A DNA stretch of 5,642 nt from an uncultured Chloroflexota bacterium (GTDB taxonomy: Bacteria; Chloroflexota; Anaerolineae; Aggregatilineales; Phototrophicaceae), in contig CALKIA010000494.1 of NCBI GenBank assembly GCA_937988705.1, positions 1-5,642 of the forward strand, given 5' to 3'. The translations under genes were made by a program, and so were the position numbers. Each line of letters starts with the position of its first letter. Within the stretch, counting starts at the first letter, position 1. The notes below the pieces were generated by a model. The model made no database searches, was not told the DNA's origin, and saw only the letters and a list, made by a program, of their open reading frames with translations. Shown one piece after another: positions 1 through 5,642 of the stretch.

Positions 1-1050
1 TTCGCGGTATTCCAATCCGCGCAGCGCCGAATTGATCGCGGTAGTGTCGAGCGGATAATCCGTTTCAACCAGCCACGCCTGCAGCGCATGCGGCGTGATC
101 GGAGCCAGCGGATCATCGTACAGCGTGCCGCTGAGCGCCGTCAGCGCGAGGCGTTCGTTCACGGACAGGCGATCCCACACCGCGCGCAAGGTGGCGCGGC
201 GTTCGGTATAGAGCTGCGCCGCGATCTTCCGCACATCATCCAGTGTAATCACGTTGAGATCGGGTGCTTCATACCAGCGCTGGAAGAACTCATAGCCAAA
301 CTGCTGCGTCGCGCTCGGCTCGCCGCCCGTCTGCTTGTGCGTGGCGACGATCACTTCATCCGGCACGACGTAATATTCATTCGCCGGGGTCGTGAGCAGC
401 CATTTGACTTCTTCGACGGACAAATTGCTCAGACGCAGCATGTGCTGGTACGAGATGAGCGTGCCAAACTCGCTGATCTCCGCCTCGAATTCGGCATCCA
501 GTGTGAACACGAATTGCAGTTGGCGATACTTTTTGAGCAGTTCCCCGAAGTAGCTCAACAGGTCGGCGGGGAGCGTCCCGGTTTTGATCTCCAGCAGCAG
601 GCGGTCGGCATCATCGAACAGGAACAACAACTGGCGGGTGGGACGGATGGTAGCGAAGATGTGCGGCAGAAACACCGTATCCAACCACAGGCGCATATCC
701 GCGCCCGGCGCTTCGATCATCGACAGGCGGCTGAGCGTGAAACCGCGTTCGACCAGCACTGCCGTCACCGATTGCGCCAGATCGAGCAGCCACGCGGCTT
801 CGCCTTCGATCTCCATTTCGCGCAGTGGAATGATCGGGCAGATGGCTGTTTCTTTGAGCATACTGCTGATGGCGTGGAGCAGGGCGGTCTTGCCAATGCC
901 CTGACGTCCCACGAACAAAAAGCCATGCTGGCGTCCCGGATCAGAGGTCAAGCCGTACAGCCGCCCGAAGGCGTCTTGCCGTCCGGCGAACGGCGCACTG
1001 CTCACATCGCCGTCGGGCTTGTAGGGGTTGGTCGGAGAGTCGTTATTCAT
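1..1050 (-). CDS. ORC/STAND-like AAA-type P-loop ATPase with C-terminal winged-helix region (partial, 3' end off window)
   Basis: This reading frame is uninterrupted for 350 codons from the ATG at 1050 down to base 1, so the C-terminus lies outside the window. Visible parts are a preceding PFAGRQ segment (residues 20-25), typical of ORC/STAND-like ATPases; a Walker A motif GRQGIGKT (48-55, Lys54); a Walker B motif LLFLFDDAD (141-149); and a sensor-1-like strand QFVFTLDAE (179-187). Next come a lid-type segment LSNLSVEEVKWLL (207-219) and a TGGEPSATQQFGYE stretch (241-254), which resembles the TGG(H/E)P sensor region of Orc1/Cdc6-like and MalT/STAND-like ATPases. Residues 291-350 look like the start of a winged-helix domain. 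The family is clear; the partner or signal is not. Such proteins are cytoplasmic molecular switches. The start is well constrained: an in-frame TAA lies 30 bases upstream (1078-1080) with no other ATG, GTG or TTG between. There is no Shine-Dalgarno site, consistent with a leaderless message. Confidence 0.88.
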   Translation of the reverse strand, partial: MNNDSPTNPYKPDGDVSSAPFAGRQDAFGRLYGLTSDPGRQHGFLFVGRQGIGKTALLHAISSMLKETAICPIIPLREMEIEGEAAWLLDLAQSVTAVLVERGFTLSRLSMIEAPGADMRLWLDTVFLPHIFATIRPTRQLLFLFDDADRLLLEIKTGTLPADLLSYFGELLKKYRQLQFVFTLDAEFEAEISEFGTLISYQHMLRLSNLSVEEVKWLLTTPANEYYVVPDEVIVATHKQTGGEPSATQQFGYEFFQRWYEAPDLNVITLDDVRKIAAQLYTERRATLRAVWDRLSVNERLALTALSGTLYDDPLAPITPHALQAWLVETDYPLDTTAINSALRGLEYRE

Positions 1051-1057
1051 AGGGTTG

Positions 1058-1063
1058 ATTATA
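1058..1063 (-). promoter_or_regulatory. -10 box (TATAAT) for the leftward ATPase gene; near-leaderless
   Basis: Read on the minus strand, bases 1063 to 1058 are a perfect TATAAT. The expected start of transcription, about 7 bases downstream, is around 1051, directly at the ATG (1050-1048). No sequence close to TTGACA is found 16-18 bases upstream (the 17-bp position reads CCTGTC), so the call rests on the -10 box, its exact spacing and the absence of any Shine-Dalgarno site. Confidence 0.6.
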
Positions 1064-1236
1064 GCCTTTTTTGCGGATTAGACAGGCCCGCGCACCCCCT
1101 TTTTATCCGCTCTGCGACCCTTGACCATCAGCGACTCGCGCCCAATTCCGCCCCCGCACCAACGGGGCGCGATTTTGCGAACGCTGTTGGCTCCCTTCCT
1201 TGAATTCGGAGTAGGGTCGAATCCGTGCCTTCTCCC

Positions 1237-1247
1237 CCCGAATCGGG
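1237..1247. promoter_or_regulatory. Short perfect palindrome in the promoter spacer; possible operator
   Basis: CCCGA-A-TCGGG is an 11-base inverted repeat (5-base arms around a central A). It lies 6 bases upstream of the TATAAT of the kinase gene, between the expected -35 and -10 positions. A repressor bound there would block that promoter. The arms are short and in a GC-rich setting could arise by chance, so this is only a candidate. Confidence 0.2.
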
Positions 1248-1253
1248 CTGGTG

Positions 1254-1259
1254 TATAAT
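1254..1259 (+). promoter_or_regulatory. -10 box (TATAAT) for the kinase gene
   Basis: This is a perfect TATAAT, and transcription would begin near 1265-1267. The region 17-18 bases upstream (TTCTCC at 1230-1235) matches TTGACA at only three positions, so the -35 element is weak or absent. The predicted start leaves about 20 bases of leader before the GTG at 1287, enough to include the AAGGG site. Confidence 0.55.
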
Positions 1260-1274
1260 GCCCCCGTCTGAATG

Positions 1275-1279
1275 AAGGG
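1275..1279 (+). promoter_or_regulatory. Ribosome binding site (AAGGG) that favours the GTG start at 1287
   Basis: AAGGG lies 7 bases before GTG 1287, a normal Shine-Dalgarno spacing; it pairs with the anti-Shine-Dalgarno sequence through AAGG. The alternative ATG at 1272 would place this site inside the coding sequence and would itself have only about 5 bases of leader and no ribosome binding site. Confidence 0.5.
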
Positions 1280-1286
1280 CTGCATT

Positions 1287-1853
1287 GTGAACGACAACAT
1301 CTCTGCTGTAGCACTGGTCGGCATGCCGGGTTCGGGTAAATCGGTCTGCGCGGCACATTTCCATGAACGCGGGTTCTATCAGTTTCGTTTTGGGCAAATC
1401 GTCGTCGATGAGGTGGCGCGGCGCGGATGGCCACTCACGCCGGACAACGAACGCATTGTGCGCGAAGGTTTTCGCGCCGAGGAGGGCATGGACGCGATCG
1501 CACGGCGCGCGCTGCCCTATTTGCAAGACGCGCTCACGCGGTCCAACACCGTTGTGATGGATGGGCTATACAGCTTCAGCGAGTACAAACTGCTCCGCGA
1601 AGTCTTCGGCGACCGGATGGTCTTGATCGCTATTGTGTGTGAGCGAGCGCTCCGTTATGGTCGGCTGGCGCAGCGGCTGGAACGTCCGCTCACGGCGGCT
1701 GAAGCCGAACGGCGCGACTATCAGGAGATCGAGAAGCTGGAAAAAGGTGGCTCGATCGCGATTGCCGATTTCACGCTGCTCAATAACGGGACGTCTGAAG
1801 AACTCACCGCGGCGCTGGATACGCTGATCTCGCGCTTAGGCATCACGCCCTAA
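1287..1853 (+). CDS. UPF0200/adenylate-kinase-like P-loop nucleotide kinase
   Basis: This is a 188-residue cytoplasmic P-loop protein from GTG 1287 (193 residues if the in-frame ATG at 1272 is used). Walker A is GMPGSGKS (12-19), close to the N-terminus as in NMP kinases and dephospho-CoA kinase. A Walker B-like strand VVMDG (89-93) follows. An Arg-rich lid segment spans about 125-145 (YGRLAQRLERP and AERRDYQE). A C-terminal ADFTLLNNGTSEEL stretch (160-173) matches the AD-x-(V/I)-x-N-x-G-(S/T) signature of CoaE-like and UPF0200 kinases. The region GQIVVDEVARRG (36-47) plus DAIARRALP (69-77) also fits UPF0200, whose archaeal members are described as dCMP-kinase-like. I therefore infer phosphoryl transfer from ATP to a nucleotide or similar small substrate, but the substrate cannot be read from sequence. 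It is shorter and more divergent than standard CoaE or Adk. The nearest downstream gene has its own promoter, so the two are not necessarily co-regulated. Confidence 0.82.
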   Translation: MNDNISAVALVGMPGSGKSVCAAHFHERGFYQFRFGQIVVDEVARRGWPLTPDNERIVREGFRAEEGMDAIARRALPYLQDALTRSNTVVMDGLYSFSEYKLLREVFGDRMVLIAIVCERALRYGRLAQRLERPLTAAEAERRDYQEIEKLEKGGSIAIADFTLLNNGTSEELTAALDTLISRLGITP

Positions 1854-1857
1854 TTCT

Positions 1858-1886
1858 TTGACAACGGCGGCGCGGCTTTCTATACT
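1858..1886 (+). promoter_or_regulatory. Near-consensus sigma-70-type promoter of the large exoprotein gene
   Basis: TTGACA (1858-1863) is a perfect -35 box, and TATACT (1881-1886) is a five-of-six -10 box. The spacer is exactly 17 bases. Transcription should start near 1892-1895, giving a leader of about 33 bases that contains the Shine-Dalgarno site and ends at TTG 1927. The -35 box begins 5 bases after the kinase stop codon. It overlaps the TTG (1858-1860) that opens the longest possible frame of the exoprotein, so that TTG would be upstream of the transcript start and cannot be the initiator on this transcript. Confidence 0.8.
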
Positions 1887-1913
1887 CCGGTTTGAATCCT
1901 GTTTGTCTCTCGC

Positions 1914-1917
1914 GGAG
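1914..1917 (+). promoter_or_regulatory. Ribosome binding site (GGAG) for the exoprotein gene
   Basis: GGAG is placed 9 bases before TTG 1927. A second GGAG at 1921-1924 is only 2 bases from the TTG, too close to act. No comparable site precedes TTG 1858 (the bases before it are TAATTCT), so this site decides the start. Confidence 0.65.
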
Positions 1918-1926
1918 TGTGGAGCG

Positions 1927-4900
1927 TTGCGCCGACTGCTTGTCCTCCTCATCACGTTGATCCTGACCGCAGGCAGCGCGACGGCTCAAACGGTTTTACC
2001 GCAGCCGGGCGATCCTCCCAACGCCTCCTTGATCACTATTTCTGAGCCGGATGCAGCGGGGCAGGTGACGATTCAAGGGGTTACCGGCGCTGTCTTCCCC
2101 AACGCCAATGTCATCATTCGCAATCTGTATACGCAAGAGACGGTGTCCACCCGCACGGGTGTGACGGGCAGTTTTGGCGCGCGGATTCACGGGAATGGCA
2201 ACACACCGTTCTGGATTAGCCCGACGACGCAGGCGGTGTCCGAAAGCCAACGCGACCAGCTCGGCTCGCTGCCCGGCGGCGAAGGCGTGATTATCTACGG
2301 CGCTTTTCCTGTCACCGCCGCGGCAACAGTGCTCCCGATTACGTCGATTGCCATTGATGGCGATGCGTCCGAATGGCGCAACTTCGCTGAGACGGCGCTG
2401 ACGAACGGTGTCTACGCGCTGCGCAACGCCAACTCACTCTATGCCGCCGTCACCGACATCCCCGCTAATTATGCGCGCCTTGAAGTTCGCTTCACCGTCG
2501 ATACGATCACCTATGGTGTGAGCCTCGACCCCCGGCAGATTCAGCCCGCCACGCTGGATCGCATCAACCCGTCGGCGCGCGAACTCGGCCCGCTGGCGGT
2601 CGCCGCACGGCAGGGCAGCGCCATTGAACTGCGCATCCCGTTCACGTTCACCCCGCGCTCTGACAATGTGCAGATTGAGTCGATCAGCTTCTATGATGAA
2701 GCGGGCGCCAACCTGATCGATCTGCCCCTGGCCCAACCCCTCCCGCGCCGTGACGAAAACGATGGTGTTTTCCGTCCGCAGGGCGTGCTGGGTGGGGCGC
2801 GCTTTACGCTGGCTGGTACGGTGGCGCGGGGCGCGTCTGAGTGGTCGGCTGTGGGGCGCGCTGAGTCCGTGGAATTGTCACCGGGGCAGACTCTGCGCCT
2901 CGAACTGGATGTTCGCCTCAATGCCGCCGCTGTGCCCGCCGATCTGCAAATGGTTGGTACGTTGGCGCTCCAGCCGATCGCGCTTGATCAGGGGGGTACG
3001 GTGCGCATTGTCAGCGACGCGCGCACCAATAACGGCTGGTCATCGGTGCGCACGGCGAGTGGTCTGGCGATTGACAATCTGAGCAGCATGGTCGCGCTCG
3101 GCGAAGCTCTCGCCGAACCATATCAACTGGTTCGCGACGACGAAGGCGTGCTCTTCCCGCTCGATTTTGCGCTTACGCTCCCTGCCGACCTCACGCCGGG
3201 GCTCTATATCCCCGTGTTTCGCGGCTTCGCGCAAACCCCCGATGGCACGCGGTTTGCCTGGAACGAAAACGGCGTGTTTGGCGAAGGTGCGGGCGATTTT
3301 CCGACAGATGCGTTCACACGTCTGCCGCTTGTGCTCAATCTCGGTGCCGTGAGCAGCTCACGCTTGCTGTGGACGCTGTTCATGGACGATCCCAGCGATG
3401 GGAGCCGCGGTGTGCTGGCAGATGAAGATCACGGCTTCGCGGCGCTCTCCAATCGCACGCGTTTCAACAGCCGCACGTATATTCTGCCGCCGGGGACGTA
3501 CTCGCTCGAACCGTCGCTGCTCAACCAGATGGCGAACCTGTACGATTACACCGGCGAACCGCTCATCCCATTTCAGTTTCCGAGTGGCACGCTCAGGGTG
3601 CACGTGACGCGACCGGATCACTCGGTGGAGGATCTCGGTTCCCAGCCGATTGCGCAGAGCCGCATATCGTCGGCGGCGTTTGATGAGCGGGTGCGCTTTG
3701 GCGCGCAGTCGCCCGTCGACATTTACGGCTTGACCACGCTCAACCGCGCGCTGACCGATTACCTGTTTGACCAATACGGCGACTATCAGATTAGCGTGAC
3801 GGGTGAGCTCGAAGATGTGTGGGGCAATCACTACACGGGCGGCGGCACATACCGCGTGACTATCGCTGAACCGCTCGATCTCACGCCCGGGGTTGTGCCC
3901 GGCACGCCCTTTGAAGTGGGTGACAGCTTCAACCCCGGCCTGATCATCGCGCCGGGTGTTTCCGCCGATGTCGATGTGCGCATTCGCGTCTTCCCGCTGG
4001 ATGGTGAGAGCGTGCCAGAATATCGCATCGATGGCCGCACCAATCGGTTTGGCACGTTCCAGCCCGCGGGGGAAGCGTACACCTTCGACGCGCCGGGCGA
4101 ATATCTGGTCGACTATGAGGCGCGTTTCCGTGATCGACAGGGGCGCTTGTGGGCGGCCAGTATGCGCAGCGCGGGGGTCATCGCCTCACCGGAACCGGCG
4201 GTGATCGCGCACGGCGAACGCGGCCTGCCCGATCAACCCGCCGAACTGCGTCCGGCATGGTTTGAACTACCGCAATATTCGAGCGTTTTGGGAGTAGAAG
4301 CCGCCCAGGCTCAGTTGAATACGCCTTATTTCAGCGGTGATGTCGCGCTGATTGGTGCTGAAGATCGGGCGGGGCTGAATGTGACGCTGCGCCTGCAAGA
4401 CTTGCTCGGCACGTATCAAAGCGCGCTGTTGAGCGCCTTACCGAACGCGCTGTCGTCGCAGCAGATGACGCTCACGCAGTTGGCCGCCGAAGACGAACTC
4501 CCGATTGTCGGTCTAGAGTCACCGGATTCCGCGTATGCGTATGTGAGCGCGGTGCGCCCCGGCGTCACGGTGCGGCAGGTGGTCTTAGGCGAGCAAGGCG
4601 CTGATGCCGGACTGCCGCTGTATTGGGACTCCGACGATCCGCATAATCAGCAGATCGGCGCGGGCAGCAGCGGCGAACTCCCCGGCGATTACATCTTCCT
4701 GTTTGGCGGCGTGATTTTGCGCGAAGCCGATGTGCGCACCGCGGCAATTTATGGTGCGGTCGCCTCGGTGATCGAAGACGAGCGCGACTCGGCGACGCTC
4801 CCGCCCGGACGGCGGCCGCTCCTCGTCCTGCCCGATGCCAGCTATGATATGTTCGTTTACCCGACCGCGCTGCGACCGGGAGCGGTGGTTGTCGAAGGTG

Positions 4901-5559
4901 AAACCGTGAGTATCGGTGGGCAAGTCGCGCCGACGCTCCCGGCCAATGTGGCCGTCACCGTGACCGCACCGAGCGGCCTTCAGTACCAGTACACGACTAC
5001 GGCCAATCCGGTCGGCTACTTCTTTATGCCGGATGAGGCGTTTGTCGCGAACGAAGTTGGCGTGTGGACGGCGTCGATCACGGCGAGCTATGGCGGCGCA
5101 ACGTCAGTCGGCATCATCGACCCAATCAGCGGTGGAGTGGTCGGCGCGGAAGCTGGTCGCTTCTCGTTCTATGTCGTGCCCCGCAACGTCGAACTGCTGC
5201 CGTGGAACACCAATTTGCAGGATACGGCGCTTCCGGTTGCCATTCAATACAACTTCAATTTCGTCTTCCCCGACGATTGGACGGACATTCACGTTTACGA
5301 AACATTGACCATGCCCGGGCATATCCTAGAAGATGGCGAACTGCGGATCTCTGGCCGGAGCTTCACCTATACGCTTAACCCGTCGCGTTTGACCGCCGCG
5401 TTCCCGAATCTGGAGAACAATGCGAACACGCGCGGCGCGTCGGCCAGCGATCCGCGTGTGCTGACCTTCGTCGCCATGGGGAAGAACGGTGCCGGCGTCG
5501 TCGAAATGCAGGTGCGCCAGTTCACGATTTTACATGACCGCTTGGTCAGCTTTGAATAG
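1927..5559 (+). CDS. Very large secreted Ig-like/DOMON-like multidomain protein of unknown function
   Basis: I do not recognise a named family. From TTG 1927 the product has 1,210 residues. Residues 1-20 form a classic signal peptide: an Arg-Arg n-region, the hydrophobic LLVLLITLILTAG, and a SATA/Q cleavage site after Ala20. There is no lipobox. Residues 33-98 resemble a bacterial Ig-like or carboxypeptidase-regulatory-like fold (VTGAVFPNANVIIRNL, then GNGNTPFWISP). Residues 138-267 resemble a DOMON/CBM9-like ligand-binding module, opening with IAIDGDASEW. Further beta-rich regions follow, with Ig-like strand patterns at about 618-649 (GDYQISVTGELEDVWG), 722-753 (GEYLVDYEARFRDRQG) and 978-1085 (GVWTASITASYGG). 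A predicted helical stretch lies at about 787-860. There is no C-terminal membrane anchor, LPXTG motif, S-layer homology domain or recognisable catalytic motif. The mature chain has no Cys, one Lys (1186), about 72 Arg and about 135 Asp+Glu by hand count, so it is strongly acidic. A surface or secreted scaffold or ligand-binding role is inferred. It probably shares a transcript with the gene at 5599. Confidence 0.85.
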   Translation: MRRLLVLLITLILTAGSATAQTVLPQPGDPPNASLITISEPDAAGQVTIQGVTGAVFPNANVIIRNLYTQETVSTRTGVTGSFGARIHGNGNTPFWISPTTQAVSESQRDQLGSLPGGEGVIIYGAFPVTAAATVLPITSIAIDGDASEWRNFAETALTNGVYALRNANSLYAAVTDIPANYARLEVRFTVDTITYGVSLDPRQIQPATLDRINPSARELGPLAVAARQGSAIELRIPFTFTPRSDNVQIESISFYDEAGANLIDLPLAQPLPRRDENDGVFRPQGVLGGARFTLAGTVARGASEWSAVGRAESVELSPGQTLRLELDVRLNAAAVPADLQMVGTLALQPIALDQGGTVRIVSDARTNNGWSSVRTASGLAIDNLSSMVALGEALAEPYQLVRDDEGVLFPLDFALTLPADLTPGLYIPVFRGFAQTPDGTRFAWNENGVFGEGAGDFPTDAFTRLPLVLNLGAVSSSRLLWTLFMDDPSDGSRGVLADEDHGFAALSNRTRFNSRTYILPPGTYSLEPSLLNQMANLYDYTGEPLIPFQFPSGTLRVHVTRPDHSVEDLGSQPIAQSRISSAAFDERVRFGAQSPVDIYGLTTLNRALTDYLFDQYGDYQISVTGELEDVWGNHYTGGGTYRVTIAEPLDLTPGVVPGTPFEVGDSFNPGLIIAPGVSADVDVRIRVFPLDGESVPEYRIDGRTNRFGTFQPAGEAYTFDAPGEYLVDYEARFRDRQGRLWAASMRSAGVIASPEPAVIAHGERGLPDQPAELRPAWFELPQYSSVLGVEAAQAQLNTPYFSGDVALIGAEDRAGLNVTLRLQDLLGTYQSALLSALPNALSSQQMTLTQLAAEDELPIVGLESPDSAYAYVSAVRPGVTVRQVVLGEQGADAGLPLYWDSDDPHNQQIGAGSSGELPGDYIFLFGGVILREADVRTAAIYGAVASVIEDERDSATLPPGRRPLLVLPDASYDMFVYPTALRPGAVVVEGETVSIGGQVAPTLPANVAVTVTAPSGLQYQYTTTANPVGYFFMPDEAFVANEVGVWTASITASYGGATSVGIIDPISGGVVGAEAGRFSFYVVPRNVELLPWNTNLQDTALPVAIQYNFNFVFPDDWTDIHVYETLTMPGHILEDGELRISGRSFTYTLNPSRLTAAFPNLENNANTRGASASDPRVLTFVAMGKNGAGVVEMQVRQFTILHDRLVSFE

Positions 5560-5560
5560 C

Positions 5561-5588
5561 GCTGAGTCCCCCGTGCTGAGTACTGAGG
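5561..5588 (+). repeat. Degenerate heptamer tandem repeat between genes
   Basis: Four consecutive 7-base units follow the stop codon: GCTGAGT, CCCCCGT, GCTGAGT, ACTGAGG. Units one and three are identical, unit four differs at two positions, and unit two is diverged. This resembles the intergenic short tandem heptamer repeats known from several bacterial groups, here as a short eroded copy. The last unit supplies the GAGG of the next gene's ribosome binding site. With only three good units, chance is possible. Confidence 0.4.
5585..5588 (+). promoter_or_regulatory. Ribosome binding site (GAGG) for the gene at 5599
   Basis: GAGG, within TGAGGAA, stands 10 bases before ATG 5599, an acceptable Shine-Dalgarno spacing. 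No promoter or terminator is visible in the 39-base gap after the exoprotein stop, which favours translation from the upstream gene's transcript. Confidence 0.55.
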
Positions 5589-5598
5589 AACACACATC

Positions 5599-5642
5599 AT
5601 GAAACCATCCTTTCTCAGCTACTTCCCCAAGCCCGGTGCTCG
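5599..5642 (+). CDS. Start of an unidentified gene (partial, 5' end only)
   Basis: Only 14 full codons are visible, reading MKPSFLSYFPKPGA, before the window ends. An ATG with a GAGG ribosome binding site 10 bases upstream supports a real start. The 39-base distance to the exoprotein stop, in the same direction, supports an operon with it. The visible residues do not resemble a signal peptide (prolines and no hydrophobic run yet), and no family can be assigned. The frame is inferred from the start signals alone. Confidence 0.55.
   Translation, partial: MKPSFLSYFPKPGA

Noticed and set aside
1152..1171. Hairpin CCCCG/CGGGG with a 6-base loop followed by GATTTT, as a terminator
   Set aside because: The stem has only five continuous pairs and the T run is four bases. 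No plus-strand gene ends upstream of it, so it has nothing to terminate.
88..1203. Plus-strand open frame of 371 codons
   Set aside because: It is exactly antisense to the ATPase, whose Walker A, Walker B and TGG motifs are clear. Its product is a low-information Arg/Gln/His/Ala-rich sequence with no family resemblance. It also runs through both divergent promoter regions.
1272..1286. ATG 1272 as start of the kinase
   Set aside because: It is possible but less likely. It has no Shine-Dalgarno site and only about 5 bases of predicted leader, while GTG 1287 has AAGGG at 7 bases. The five extra residues add nothing recognisable to the family.
1078..1526. Three overlapping minus-strand frames of 73-132 codons across the intergenic region and the kinase start
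   Set aside because: They are antisense to the kinase Walker A region and to both promoters. Their products are low-information Arg/Pro/Ala-rich sequences with no recognisable motif.
1858..1926. N-terminal extension of the exoprotein from TTG 1858
   Set aside because: The TTG is part of a -35 box and has no ribosome binding site. It would put 23 unremarkable residues ahead of a perfect signal peptide.
3358..3831. Minus-strand open frame of 157 codons inside the exoprotein gene (and similar shorter frames elsewhere in it)
   Set aside because: These overlap a single continuous plus-strand gene with domain structure. They have Arg/His/Val-rich shadow composition, lack convincing ribosome binding sites and resemble nothing.

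Overview
The window (about 60% G+C by eye) looks like a bacterial chromosome segment. Two lines of evidence point to bacteria: a textbook sigma-70 type promoter (TTGACA, 17 bp, TATACT) and Shine-Dalgarno sites ahead of two or three genes. The protein types suggest a Chloroflexota (Anaerolineae-like) genome: an ORC/STAND-style ATPase, an archaeal-flavoured UPF0200-type kinase, and a very large Ig-like exoprotein. That phylum is inferred from the look of the families, not proven. I see no mobile element, tRNA, rRNA, CRISPR array or phage gene.

Layout. Bases 1-1050 hold the first 350 codons of a minus-strand P-loop ATPase that runs off the left edge; the long plus-strand open frame opposite it is an antisense shadow. 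Bases 1051-1286 form a divergent intergenic region with a TATAAT -10 hexamer facing each way. The leftward one sits so close to its ATG that the mRNA should be essentially leaderless. Bases 1287-1853 encode a small adenylate-kinase-like/UPF0200-like P-loop kinase, read rightward. Bases 1854-1926 contain a near-consensus promoter followed by a Shine-Dalgarno site. Bases 1927-5559 encode a 1,210-residue secreted protein with a cleavable signal peptide, an N-terminal Ig-like domain, a DOMON/CBM9-like module and several further Ig-like or beta-sandwich regions. A 39-base gap containing a degenerate heptamer repeat leads to the first 14 codons of another gene at 5599, with its own ribosome binding site, probably in the same transcript.

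Working together. The kinase and the ATPase are divergently transcribed and need not be functionally linked. The exoprotein has its own promoter, so it can be expressed apart from the kinase, although read-through is possible because no terminator is visible. The exoprotein and the gene at 5599 are the most likely operon pair. The most unusual items are the exoprotein's composition (one lysine, no cysteine and a large excess of acidic residues over about 1,190 mature residues) and the start-codon problem. The longest open frame for the exoprotein begins at a TTG that is really the -35 box of its promoter. The convincing start is a TTG 69 bases further on.
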